From assembly GCA_028292485.1 (NCBI GenBank), contig JAQGMG010000035.1, positions 33,186 through 97,185 of the forward strand: a stretch of 64,000 nt of DNA. Reading direction: 5' to 3'. The notes beneath the pieces are model-generated. The model made no database searches. It worked only from the letters and a program-made list of their open reading frames with translations, and was not told where the DNA came from. The position numbers were made by a program, and so were the translations under genes. This DNA is from Rhodocyclales bacterium. GTDB lineage: Bacteria > Pseudomonadota > Gammaproteobacteria > Burkholderiales > Rhodocyclaceae. Positions within the stretch are counted from its first letter, which is position 1. Each line of letters opens with the position of its first letter. This document shows, piece after piece, positions 37,310 through 45,807 of the stretch.

Positions 37310-37453
37310 GATGAATGGGTATCAGGTTATTGGTGATGCAGAATGCAGGAGACAAGCCAACAAGCTCCGAAGACTTTGCTGCTCTTCGACTTCGTTGCAC
37401 TACGCTCAGAGCGAACGGTTTTGGGGCTTGCCTTTGATTACCTAAATCACATT

Positions 37454-37572
37454 CGATAGCGCAGAAAGCGTAGCGAGCGGGTCGCGATTGAAACGAGAAG
37501 CGCAGCTGTACACAAGTACAGCGAGCATCGCAGTTTCAAGCCCGGCCCGCGCAGTAGCTTTATGCGCTATCG
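37454..37572. repeat. 119-nt imperfect palindrome between the PP2C gene and rph
   Basis: Outer arms CGATAGCGCA (37454-37463) and TGCGCTATCG (37563-37572) and inner arms GCTGTAC (37505-37511) and GTACAGC (37516-37522) share one symmetry centre near 37513.5, with further partial pairing in between. The right outer arm contains the TAG stop of the PP2C gene. The element lies between PP2C and rph on the same strand. It resembles dispersed intergenic elements, but I found no second copy in this window. Confidence 0.75.
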
Positions 37573-38496
37573 AGGGTCGAAACGGGAGTACTTCTTGATG
37601 GCCTGGTTGATTTCTTTGATCGCCGCCTCGATCTCGTTCTCTGACAGCGGGTTGCCATCCGCAGGACGGCCACCGCGGCCGAATCCATCCATCTTGGTCG
37701 TGATGGTGTCGATTGGCATGGTGTTCGTGGAAATCGAGGAGGGCTGCTCATCGGCGTAATCGTCATGCCAGCGCATCGCCATGATCGAGAGGTTGTCGCA
37801 GGTGAGGCCACCGCGCGCTTCGGCGCGCGACAGCAAGCGTGGCGAAGCATCGAGAATATTTTCCTCGGCAAGCAGATCGACCACCTCTTCACCCTCGAGA
37901 TTGCCCCATACCCCGTCCGTGCACATGACGATGAGGTCGTTGGCAAACAAGGGTGTAGCGCTTGAGAATTCAACCTGTGGCGAGTGTGTACCACCGAGGC
38001 AACTGAAAATGCGATTGCGCGCCGGATGGTGCAAGGCCTCTTCTTCCGTAATCAGGCCCTGGTCAATCATCAGCTGCAGGCGCGAATGGTCGCGCGTCTG
38101 GGCCGCGGTACGCCCGCGCCGGACCAGATAAAGCCGCGAATCGCCTGCGTGTGCCCAGTAGGCAACACTGTTCTGCACCAGGCAGGCAACGATGGTTGTA
38201 CGCGGCGCATCGGGCAGCCGTTTGTCATACGCATAGTCAACGATGGCATTGTGCGCATTGGTAAGCGCACGCGACAGGAACATCAGCTCGTCGCGTATCT
38301 GCGGCTGAGCGGCTTGCTGAAAAGCCTCGATAAGATATTGCGTAGCGATCTGCGCTGCAATCTCGCCATGCAGATGCCCGCCCATGCCATCGGCGACAAC
38401 CATCAGAAGCGATTCGCGTGAGTAGCTATAGGCGACGCGATCCTGATTGTTTGGGCGGCAGCCTGGGCGGCTTTCCTGGTAGATGGTGAATTTCAT
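37567..38496 (-). CDS. PP2C-type serine/threonine protein phosphatase
   Basis: Predicted 309-aa metal-dependent phosphatase, probably the partner of the kinase gene just upstream. PP2C motifs are present: CRPNNQDRVAYSYSRESLLM, VVADGMGGHLHGEIAAQIAT with the metal Asp and GMGGH, SVAYWAHAGDSRLYLVRRG, and VMCTDGVWGNLEGEEVVDLL with further acidic ligands (CDNLSIMAMRWHDDY). ATG 38496 (MKFTIYQESRPGCRPN) is preferred; the open frame upstream belongs to the kinase tail. There is a 7-bp gap to the kinase stop, so the two are one operon. The acidic C-terminus is unusual for a bare PP2C domain. Confidence 0.93.
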   Translation of the reverse strand: MKFTIYQESRPGCRPNNQDRVAYSYSRESLLMVVADGMGGHLHGEIAAQIATQYLIEAFQQAAQPQIRDELMFLSRALTNAHNAIVDYAYDKRLPDAPRTTIVACLVQNSVAYWAHAGDSRLYLVRRGRTAAQTRDHSRLQLMIDQGLITEEEALHHPARNRIFSCLGGTHSPQVEFSSATPLFANDLIVMCTDGVWGNLEGEEVVDLLAEENILDASPRLLSRAEARGGLTCDNLSIMAMRWHDDYADEQPSSISTNTMPIDTITTKMDGFGRGGRPADGNPLSENEIEAAIKEINQAIKKYSRFDPR

Positions 38497-38503
38497 GACG
38501 TTC

Positions 38504-39463
38504 TCACGACTTTCGGAGGAGTGCGCGCAGATGGGTACCAACTTTTCCAAGGAGCGTCGTCGGCGGTTTCGGAGCAATGTGACGCGACCGCGTGAGCAGG
38601 GCTTTCTGCAAGGCGTAGACGCTTTGCGGACGCTCGAGCGGATTGATCAGCAGGCACCAGTCGATGGTTTCGAGCATGTGAATGGAATATTCGCCGGCCC
38701 AGCGCTTGGTGGCAGGCTCCAGCAGATCTTTCTTGATGCGCTCATCAGAGCGCTGCGGTGCTGAGCCGGACAAGCAGGCGTACATCGATGCGCCGACACT
38801 GTAGATGTCACTCCACGGCCCGAGGTTTTCACGGTCGTTGAATTGTTCCGGAGGCGCAAAACCGGGCGTGTACATCGGCTTGAGCATCGGCGTGTCCTGC
38901 GCCAGGGTCTGCCGCGCGGCGCCAAAGTCGAGCAGCACCGGTGTGCCATCGTTACGCAAGTAGATATTCGATGGCTTGATATCAAGGTGCAGCAATTTGT
39001 GCGCATGCACTTCCCGCAGACCGTTGAGCAAGCGCGTGAAAACACCGCGTATGAAGCGCTCCTTGATATGACCTTTATTGCGATGGATGAAGTCCTGCAA
39101 GGTGCGACCGCGTTCGAACTGCATCACCATGTAGACGGTGCCATTGGCGCGGAAGAAATTGAGCACGCGCACGACATTGGGGTGCATCAGCTTGGCCAGC
39201 GAGCGGCCTTCCTCGAAGAAGCACTTCATGCCGTAACGAAAGGCGGCCTGATGCTCCTCGGTGATCTGCGGTTCGATCTCGCCCGCCTTGCGCAGCGCCA
39301 ATGAATTGGGCAAATATTCCTTGATCGCAACAGGCACCTGCTGGTCGTCGGTCGCCAGATAGACAATGGAAAAACCGCCCAGGCTCAGTTGCTGTTCTAT
39401 GCGGTATTGTTCGAGCTGGAAGCCCGACGGCAAAGGACTGTTGATTTGAGACGGCATAGCCAT
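38504..39463 (-). CDS. Serine/threonine protein kinase, cytoplasmic, non-RD type
   Basis: Predicted 319-aa Hanks-type kinase. The P-loop reads LSLGGFSIVYLA, the ATP lysine is in VAIKEYLP (Lys48), the catalytic loop HLDIKPSNIYL (159-169) has Leu in place of the usual Arg, so it is non-RD, and the metal site is DFGAA (179-183). Activation segment APPEQF and the DIYSVGASMYACLSG helix follow. No transmembrane or PASTA domain is present; the tail after residue 285 is short and basic. It precedes the PP2C gene directly, forming a kinase-phosphatase pair, and is divergent from yicC. Confidence 0.93.
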   Translation of the reverse strand: MAMPSQINSPLPSGFQLEQYRIEQQLSLGGFSIVYLATDDQQVPVAIKEYLPNSLALRKAGEIEPQITEEHQAAFRYGMKCFFEEGRSLAKLMHPNVVRVLNFFRANGTVYMVMQFERGRTLQDFIHRNKGHIKERFIRGVFTRLLNGLREVHAHKLLHLDIKPSNIYLRNDGTPVLLDFGAARQTLAQDTPMLKPMYTPGFAPPEQFNDRENLGPWSDIYSVGASMYACLSGSAPQRSDERIKKDLLEPATKRWAGEYSIHMLETIDWCLLINPLERPQSVYALQKALLTRSRHIAPKPPTTLLGKVGTHLRALLRKS

Positions 39464-39626
39464 GAGTTAGTATCCGCAGCGGATTCTGCATTGCACAAAC
39501 GGCAGGTTTGTCCACCAGGAATGCAGCGCCTCCCTGGCATCGTCAAGGTAATGCATACTTTTGCCCTCAGCGCATTTTCGGGTCTGCAAGCTCACAGCAA
39601 CCCTATTCACCCGACGGATTATCCCA

Positions 39627-40493
39627 ATGGTATATAGCATGACTGGTTACGCTGCAGTGACACGCAATCTTGACAGCGTGTCCCTGCATCTGGAGCTGCG
39701 CAGCGTCAACTCCCGTTATCTTGATCCCACGTTCCGCATCACCGAAGAGCTCCGCTTTGCCGAGCCGATGTTGCGCGATCTTATCGGCGCGAGCCTAACA
39801 CGCGGCAAGGTCGAATGCCGCGCCAACTTACAGGCGGCCACTCAGGGAGCGCCCGAGCTTGCCGTTAATACCGAAATGCTGCAACGCCTCGCTGGGGCCC
39901 AGGCGCAGGTACGTGCTTTGATGCCAGAATCGCCGCCCCTGTCGACCGGGGAAGTGCTGCGTTGGCCGGGGGTCATGGCGGAGGAAACGCTGTCACAGGA
40001 AGCACTGGCCGAAGCGATGGCGGCGCTTGGCAAAAAGGCGCTCGAAGAATTGCGCGACAGCCGCGCCCGCGAAGGGGCCAAGCTGGTGACTGCGCTGCTG
40101 GAACGGGTCGCTTCGATTCGTGCCAAGCTGGCTGTAGCCGGGCCATTGATTCCGGCGGCCGTGGAGGAATACCGTAACCGCATGACGCTTCGATTGCGCG
40201 AAGCCCTGGCAACGCAGGATGATGACCGTATTCGCCAAGAAGTAACGCTGTTTGCGCAACGCGTGGATGTGGCTGAAGAACTGACGCGATTGACCACTCA
40301 TCTCGATGAAGTGGAGCGCGTGCTGAAGGTGGGTGGTGCGGTAGGCAAGCGGCTGGATTTCCTCATGCAGGAACTCAACCGTGAAGCCAACACGCTGGCC
40401 TCCAAATCCGTTTCGGCCGAACTGACGGCGATCTCGGTCGACCTGAAAGTGTACATCGAGCAAATGCGCGAGCAAGTGCAGAACCTGGAGTAA
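39627..40493 (+). CDS. yicC: YicC family endoribonuclease
   Basis: Predicted 288-aa protein of the YicC family, whose members were recently described as endoribonucleases acting on some small RNAs. The N-terminus MVYSMTGYAAVTRNLDSVSL and ELRSVNSRYLDPTFRI match, as do DEVERVLKVGGAVGKRLDFL and MQELNREANTLASKSVSAEL at the C-terminus. ATG 39627 is chosen at the conserved start. It begins a run typical of Proteobacteria, followed by gmk and rpoZ on the same strand, and is divergent from the kinase-phosphatase operon. Confidence 0.94.
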   Translation: MVYSMTGYAAVTRNLDSVSLHLELRSVNSRYLDPTFRITEELRFAEPMLRDLIGASLTRGKVECRANLQAATQGAPELAVNTEMLQRLAGAQAQVRALMPESPPLSTGEVLRWPGVMAEETLSQEALAEAMAALGKKALEELRDSRAREGAKLVTALLERVASIRAKLAVAGPLIPAAVEEYRNRMTLRLREALATQDDDRIRQEVTLFAQRVDVAEELTRLTTHLDEVERVLKVGGAVGKRLDFLMQELNREANTLASKSVSAELTAISVDLKVYIEQMREQVQNLE

Positions 40494-40601
40494 ATCGTGG
40501 AAAGAAATCGTGGGAAAAATAGTGCGCTGGGTCAAAACATTTGTGGCGAAGCTCGCAAGCGCATTTACTAATTGCCCTTCACCCATCACGATTCAGCGAC
40601 C

Positions 40602-41216
40602 ATGACAGGCATCCTTTTCATCGTTTCTGCACCTTCCGGCGCTGGCAAGACCACCCTTGTCCGGTCGCTGCTGAAAAATGATTCGGCGATTCGACTATCC
40701 GTTTCCTACACGACACGACCACCGCGTGAAGGCGAAGTCGATGGCGTGGCTTACAACTTTGTCGATCTGGCGCGCTTCCAGGCAATGCGCGATGCCGGAG
40801 AATTTCTCGAGTGGGCGCAGGTGCATGGCAACTTCTACGCAACGTCGCGCCCCTGGTTGCAGGCACAACTTGCCGGCGGCCAGGATGTCCTGCTCGAAAT
40901 CGACTGGCAGGGCGCCGCCCAGGTGCGCGCCCAATTCGACGAGCCGGTCAGCATTTTCATACTGCCGCCCTCTTTTGCGGTGCTCGAAGCGCGTCTGCGC
41001 GGCCGCGGCACCGATAGCACCGAGGTCATTGAACGCCGTCTCGCCGCAGCCCGCGACGAAATGCGCCGCGTAAGCGAATTCGACTACGCTATAATTAACA
41101 ATGACTTGCAGGAAGCACTTAGCGATCTGAGAGTGGTTGTGCGCGCAGCCCGGCTGCGCACCACCCAGACGCAAGCGCGCCATCCCGCAGTATTCGTCGA
41201 CAACCTCGGCCAATAA
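40602..41216 (+). CDS. gmk: Guanylate kinase
   Basis: Phosphorylates GMP to GDP using ATP. The 204-aa product begins MTGILFIVSAPSGAGKTTLV with the P-loop and carries SVSYTTRPPREGEVDGVAYN and FVDLARFQAM. The NMP-binding EFLEWAQVHGNFYATSR and the IDWQGAAQVR block follow. The start at 40602 puts the P-loop near the N-terminus as usual. It sits between yicC and rpoZ in the usual order, with rpoZ and the (p)ppGpp gene downstream, which makes a nucleotide-stringent cluster. Confidence 0.97.
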   Translation: MTGILFIVSAPSGAGKTTLVRSLLKNDSAIRLSVSYTTRPPREGEVDGVAYNFVDLARFQAMRDAGEFLEWAQVHGNFYATSRPWLQAQLAGGQDVLLEIDWQGAAQVRAQFDEPVSIFILPPSFAVLEARLRGRGTDSTEVIERRLAAARDEMRRVSEFDYAIINNDLQEALSDLRVVVRAARLRTTQTQARHPAVFVDNLGQ

Positions 41217-41354
41217 AGGCACTCTTGCAGGAAGTTCCTGTCCACAATTGGTGGGCATGAAGCGTCATTGACTGTGGGTCGTCCGCCTTCTCGTTGTGTC
41301 GCTGTTGTTTCGCTCGTTCGTCTAAATTTTCGTCTGTTCCCCGGAGTACACATC

Positions 41355-41561
41355 ATGGCCCGTATCACCATTGAAGATTGTCTGTCCAAATTCACCAACC
41401 GTTTTGAACTGACCCTGGCTGCAACCTATCGCGCCCGTCAGCTTGCTTCGGGCAGCACACCCCTGGTGGATGCCGAACGCGACAAGCCTACGGTGATTGC
41501 CCTGCGCGAAATCGCCGCTGGCAAGATCGGCCGCGAAGTGCTCGTGCGCGGGCAGTCCTGA
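41355..41561 (+). CDS. rpoZ: RNA polymerase omega subunit
   Basis: Smallest RNA polymerase subunit, helping assembly of beta-prime and forming part of a ppGpp binding site. The 68-aa product reads [33 protein letters not shown] and [16 protein letters not shown], all typical. The length is at the short end of the 67-90 range of Betaproteobacteria. ATG 41355 is the conserved start; the upstream open frame to 41268 is not part of it. It lies between gmk and the spoT-like gene, a standard pairing. Confidence 0.96.
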   Translation: MARITIEDCLSKFTNRFELTLAATYRARQLASGSTPLVDAERDKPTVIALREIAAGKIGREVLVRGQS

Positions 41562-41705
41562 CGACTGCCTGGCATCTGGAGGACGCCGCATGGGTTCGTG
41601 TTCCCGTCCCTTCTCCTGTGCCCTGACCCCGACCCATCCCTGGATGGGAAAGGGGCTCTGTAGCTGTACCTGCAAACTGGCGCGCTTGATGGAATCGAGG
41701 GTGTC

Positions 41706-44063
41706 ATGAAACCCGCGACCCGCGACGCAGCGCACATATCCTCGCAAGCTGCCGCGGCATCACGCGTCCTGTCGCCCGCCGCTGCGCTGGTACAGGCCAA
41801 CGATGATGCATCGCCGGCAAACGTTGAAGCCGCTTCAACTGAAGTTTCGACCGAAGCCATCGAATTTTCGCGCCTGCGCCTGCAGGCCTCGCGTTACCTC
41901 AAACCCGAAGACGTCGAGCGACTGGAAGCTGCCTTCCAGATGTCGGTGCGCGCTCACGCCGGGCAGTTCCGCATCAGCGGCGATCCCTACGTCTCGCATC
42001 CACTGGCCGTCGCGGAAATCCTGGCGCAATGGCATCTCGATGCCCATGCTCTGATCGGCGGCCTGCTGCACGATGTGATGGAAGATTGCGATATCACCAA
42101 AGATGATATCGCCAGCCAGTTCGGCAAGATCGCGGCCGATCTGGTCGACGGCGTCTCCAAGCTCGACCGTATCGAATTTCGCTCCTACGAAGAAGCCCAG
42201 GCCGAGAACTATCGCAAGATGTTCCTGGCCATGGCGCGTGATGTTCGCGTCATTCTCATCAAGCTTGCCGACCGCCTGCACAATATGCGCACGCTCGGTG
42301 CAGTGCGGCCGGACAAACGCCGCCGCATCGCCCGCGAGACGCTGGAAATCTACGCGCCGATCGCCAACCGCCTGGGGCTCAACACGCTCTACCGCGAATT
42401 GCAGGAGTTGTCGTTCAAGAACACCTATCCAACGCGTTACCGCGTACTGACCAAGGCGCTGAAAGAGTCGCGCGGTGACCGCCGCGAAATGGTCGGGCGT
42501 CTCATGAGCAGCATCCAGGAGCGCCTGCCTGCGTGGAACGTGGAGGCCGAAGTGTATGGGCGCGAGAAGCACCTTTTCGGCATCTATCGCAAGATGGTCG
42601 ACAAGCGCCTGTCGCTGTCGCAGGTGCTCGACATCTATGGCTTTCGCATACTCGTCAAGGACATGCCGAGTTGCTACCTGGCGCTCGGCGCGCTGCACGA
42701 GCTCTACAAACCGGTGCCCGGCAAGTTCAAGGATTACATCGCGATCCCGAAGGCCAATGGTTACCAGTCGATCCATACGACCATCATTGGCCCGATGGGC
42801 ATGCCGGTCGAAGTGCAGATCCGCACGGTCGACATGCACACCGTGGCCGAGAGCGGCGTAGCTTCGCACTGGCTGTACAAGGACGACTCGCAATCGCTCT
42901 CCGACCTGCAACGCAAAACGCATAACTGGCTGCAGTCGCTGCTTGAGCTGCAGACCGCTTCGGGCGATTCCAGCGAATTCCTCGAACACGTCAAGATCGA
43001 CCTTTTCCCTGGCGACGTATTCATCTTTTCGCCCAAGGGCAAGATCTACAACCTGCCGCGTGGCGCGACTGCCGTGGATTTTGCCTATGCGGTGCACACC
43101 GATATCGGCAACTGTTGCGTGGCTTGCCGCATCAATGGCGAGTTGCTGCCACTGCGCACCGAACTCAAAAACGGCGACCAGGTGGAAATCGTCACTGCCG
43201 GCCACGCCAGCCCCAATCCAGCCTGGCTCTCCTATGTGCGGACCGGCAAGGCACGCGCGGAGATTCGTCACTTCCTCAAGAGCGCCCAGCAGGAAGAAGC
43301 TTCCAGTCTGGGCGAGCGTTTGCTGGCACAGGCGCTGCGCCCTCACGGCCATGTGCTTGCCGACATGGGCAGCATCGCCTGGGACAAGTTACTACGCGAA
43401 AACGGTCTCAAGCATCGGGACGACATACTTACCGATATCGGCTTGGGCAAACGCCTTGCCGCCGTCGTCGCACGTCGCCTGCAAGACCTGCAGGCTGGAC
43501 TGAGTGCGAATGCGGCAGACGGTGAAGCCGCAGGTAAATCCGGCAAGCCGCGCAATAGCAGCCCGATCCTGATTCATGGCGGCGAAGGCATGGCAGTGCA
43601 GATGGCGCGCTGTTGCCGCCCCATTCCGGGCGATCCCATCGTCGGCATGATCCGCAAGGGGCAAGGTCTCGAGGTGCACGTCAACGACTGCCCGGTGCTG
43701 ACGCGCAATCACTCTGCAGATCGTGATCGCTGGATCGACGTGGAGTGGGAGCTGGGCACCGAACGCATGTTCGACGTCACCATTCGTGTGCTCGTCGAAC
43801 ACCGGCGCGGTGTGCTGGCACGCGTAGCCGCCGCCATTGCCGATCAGGAATCGAACATTCAGTCGGTCGCCATGGACAACGAGCGCGGTCCGCACTCCAT
43901 CATCAATTTCGTCATACAGGTACACAATCGCCTGCACCTGGCGCGCATCATGCGCGCCGTGCGGCGCACACAGGAAGTCGTGCGCATCAGCCGCGTACGC
44001 GCAGAAAAGCCCAGCGACAAGACTCCTGCAGATCGCAAGAACCAACCCAACGGAAATATTTGA
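41706..44063 (+). CDS. spoT: Bifunctional (p)ppGpp synthetase/hydrolase (SpoT/Rel)
   Basis: Makes and breaks the stringent alarmone (p)ppGpp. The 785-aa product has an HD hydrolase domain with intact metal site (GGLLHDVMEDCDITKDDIA and KLADRLHNMRTLGAVRPDK), a synthetase domain (VYGREKHLFGIYRKMVDKRL, DIYGFRILVKDMPSCYLALG, FKDYIAIPKANGYQSIHTTI), a TGS domain (DLFPGDVFIFSPKGKIYNLP) and a C-terminal ACT domain (RGVLARVAAAIADQESNIQS). An intact HD pair indicates a hydrolase-active enzyme. ATG 41706 follows GAGGG. It follows rpoZ and precedes a small DUF3460 gene. Confidence 0.95.
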   Translation: MKPATRDAAHISSQAAAASRVLSPAAALVQANDDASPANVEAASTEVSTEAIEFSRLRLQASRYLKPEDVERLEAAFQMSVRAHAGQFRISGDPYVSHPLAVAEILAQWHLDAHALIGGLLHDVMEDCDITKDDIASQFGKIAADLVDGVSKLDRIEFRSYEEAQAENYRKMFLAMARDVRVILIKLADRLHNMRTLGAVRPDKRRRIARETLEIYAPIANRLGLNTLYRELQELSFKNTYPTRYRVLTKALKESRGDRREMVGRLMSSIQERLPAWNVEAEVYGREKHLFGIYRKMVDKRLSLSQVLDIYGFRILVKDMPSCYLALGALHELYKPVPGKFKDYIAIPKANGYQSIHTTIIGPMGMPVEVQIRTVDMHTVAESGVASHWLYKDDSQSLSDLQRKTHNWLQSLLELQTASGDSSEFLEHVKIDLFPGDVFIFSPKGKIYNLPRGATAVDFAYAVHTDIGNCCVACRINGELLPLRTELKNGDQVEIVTAGHASPNPAWLSYVRTGKARAEIRHFLKSAQQEEASSLGERLLAQALRPHGHVLADMGSIAWDKLLRENGLKHRDDILTDIGLGKRLAAVVARRLQDLQAGLSANAADGEAAGKSGKPRNSSPILIHGGEGMAVQMARCCRPIPGDPIVGMIRKGQGLEVHVNDCPVLTRNHSADRDRWIDVEWELGTERMFDVTIRVLVEHRRGVLARVAAAIADQESNIQSVAMDNERGPHSIINFVIQVHNRLHLARIMRAVRRTQEVVRISRVRAEKPSDKTPADRKNQPNGNI

Positions 44064-44071
44064 ATATCATC

Positions 44072-44260
44072 ATGGCTATCTACGAATCCGAACACACGAA
44101 ATTCATGCGCGAATGGATGGACAAGCACCCGGAAGAGCGCGAAGAACAGCGCAAGGGCCGCGCCATGTGGTGGGACAAACCGCAAGAGCTTGCTGCACAG
44201 AAAGCTGATCGCGAATCACAAGTGCCACAGAAGGCTTATTACTACCAGAACGAGGTCTGA
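44072..44260 (+). CDS. DUF3460 family small protein
   Basis: Predicted 62-aa protein: MAIYESEHTKFMREWMDKHP, EEREEQRKGRAMWWDKPQEL, then a basic stretch and the ending AYYYQNEV. This pattern (tyrosine-serine-glutamate start, GRAxxWDKP core, YxYQ end) is that of DUF3460, found mainly in Betaproteobacteria; the function is unknown. The start codon is 9 bp after the spoT stop, so the gene is co-transcribed with spoT. It was found by reading the frame near the spoT end. Confidence 0.85.
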   Translation: MAIYESEHTKFMREWMDKHPEEREEQRKGRAMWWDKPQELAAQKADRESQVPQKAYYYQNEV

Positions 44261-44331
44261 GCTTCGGCTTCCTCGGGCAGCCTGACTGACGCGTGGGTCC
44301 GCCCTGCCACACTGGCTCGTTCCATTAATTC

Positions 44332-45708
44332 ATGCACTATCCACGCCTAGCCATTGTCGACCTGGAAACTACCGGGGCGGATCCGTCGCGGGATCGCATC
44401 ACCGAAATTGCCATCCTCATCACGGAGGGTGACACGCTGATCGAGCAGTGGTCCACGCTGATCAATCCGGACATGCCGATTCCATGGCGCATCCAGGAAC
44501 TGATCGGCATCAGCGACGAAATGGTAGCCGACGCGCCGCGCTTTGCCGACGTCGCCACAGCCATCCGCGAACGACTGGCAGACAACATATTCGTTGCGCA
44601 TAACGTACGCTTCGATTACAACTTTCTGCGCGCAGCCTTCGAGCGCCAGGGCGAACCATTTCACGCGCCCGCTCTGTGTTCGGTGAAATTCTCGCGTGCG
44701 CTTTATCCGCAATTTCCGCGTCACGGGCTGGACGCCATCATTGCGCGTCATGGCTATGCCATCTCGGCGCGCCATCGCGCGCTGGATGATGCGCAGATCG
44801 TCTGGCAGTTTCTGCAGGAAAGCCGCCAGGAACAGCCCGACGAAGCCGTGACCCGCGCCTGGTCACGCGCGCTGTCGGACACACCACAACCGCGCCTGCC
44901 GGAAGGTAACCTCGAATCACTGCCGGAATGCGCCGGTGTCTATGTCTTTCGCAACGCACAAGGCCACGCCCTGGAAATTGGCCGCGCGCGCAATCTGCGC
45001 GCTGAAGTACTAGGCCTGTTTACATCGCGCAAGGCGGACGCGCGCGCTAAGAAACGCGCTGCTGGTGTTCAGCACGTCGACAGCTTTCCGGCAGCTGGCG
45101 AACTGGACGCCATGCTCAAGGAACTGCACATCGCCCGCAGCGAGGCAACGCCAAAAACAAGGCAGGATGCGGCATGGGGCTGGCGCTTCGACGCCCAGGC
45201 AACGCCCGTGCTGCAATTGATGGAGCTGAACGATGGCGACCCGTTGGCCTGGGGAGACGTGTATGGCTGCCTGCGTGGCGAACTCGAAACAAGAAAATTG
45301 CTACGCGACATCGTTACCCGACAGCGCCTCTGCCCACGCCGTCTTGGCCTGGAACTGGGCGAAGGCCCTTGTCATTCGCATGCCCTTGGCAAGTGTCTTG
45401 GCGCATGTGTCGGCAAGGAAAGCAACGCCCAGCACGACCTGCGTCTGCTGACGGCCCTTGCCGGTCTCAAACTGAGGTCGTGGCCCTATGCCGGCGCCTC
45501 TGTATTCGCCGAGCATGACGAGGTACACAGCCGCTCGGCGTTTCACGTCTTCGATCACTGGTGCCATCTCGGATCGTTCGATACGCATGCTGAAGCGACC
45601 GATTGCATGGTGAATGCAAGGCGATCATTCGACGCAGAAAAATACCGCTTGCTGCATCGTTGGTTAATGCAGGCAGGACATGGGGCTGTTGCGTCAATCC
45701 ACGGGTAG
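44332..45708 (+). CDS. DnaQ-like exonuclease fused to a UvrC/Cho-type GIY-YIG domain
   Basis: Predicted 458-aa fusion. Residues 1-165 are a DEDDh exonuclease: VDLETTG (Asp10, Glu12), NVRFDYNF (Asp95) and HRALDDA (His148, Asp152 or 153). Residues from about 195 resemble the N-terminal nuclease domain of UvrC and Cho (LPECAGVYVFRNAQGHALEI then GRARNLRAEVLGLF), including the later Cys-rich LGEGPCHSHALGKCLGACVG part. The GIY-YIG core is altered: GVY is kept, but the usual YVG is EIG (Glu215), so the nuclease may be weak or inactive. Such fusions are known in some bacteria and are linked to DNA repair. It is convergent with the histidine kinase gene, both ending at a 32-bp inverted repeat. Confidence 0.88.
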   Translation: MHYPRLAIVDLETTGADPSRDRITEIAILITEGDTLIEQWSTLINPDMPIPWRIQELIGISDEMVADAPRFADVATAIRERLADNIFVAHNVRFDYNFLRAAFERQGEPFHAPALCSVKFSRALYPQFPRHGLDAIIARHGYAISARHRALDDAQIVWQFLQESRQEQPDEAVTRAWSRALSDTPQPRLPEGNLESLPECAGVYVFRNAQGHALEIGRARNLRAEVLGLFTSRKADARAKKRAAGVQHVDSFPAAGELDAMLKELHIARSEATPKTRQDAAWGWRFDAQATPVLQLMELNDGDPLAWGDVYGCLRGELETRKLLRDIVTRQRLCPRRLGLELGEGPCHSHALGKCLGACVGKESNAQHDLRLLTALAGLKLRSWPYAGASVFAEHDEVHSRSAFHVFDHWCHLGSFDTHAEATDCMVNARRSFDAEKYRLLHRWLMQAGHGAVASIHG

Positions 45709-45807
45709 GTTGGGGTGAGCGCAAGCGATGCCCAACATCGGTCGATGAAGCGATGTGAAATGCGCTCCGTGGGGCGTTGGGCATCGCTTGCGCTCACCCC
45801 AACCTAC
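45705..45807. repeat. Perfect 32-bp inverted repeat supplying both stop codons
   Basis: Left arm 45705-45736 starts GTAGGTTGGGGTGAGCGCAA; right arm 45776-45807 is its exact reverse complement; the spacer is 39 nt. The outer GTAG of each arm gives TAG stop codons: the exonuclease fusion gene stops at 45706-45708 and the leftward histidine kinase gene at 45804-45806. Such GTAGGTTGGGG...CCCCAACCTAC sequences are found dispersed in many bacteria. The hairpin probably acts as a two-way transcript end. Confidence 0.9.

Noticed and set aside
41835..43352. 505-aa open frame antisense to spoT
   Set aside because: It is a compositional shadow of spoT, with repetitive His/Val/Gln-rich translation and no domain.
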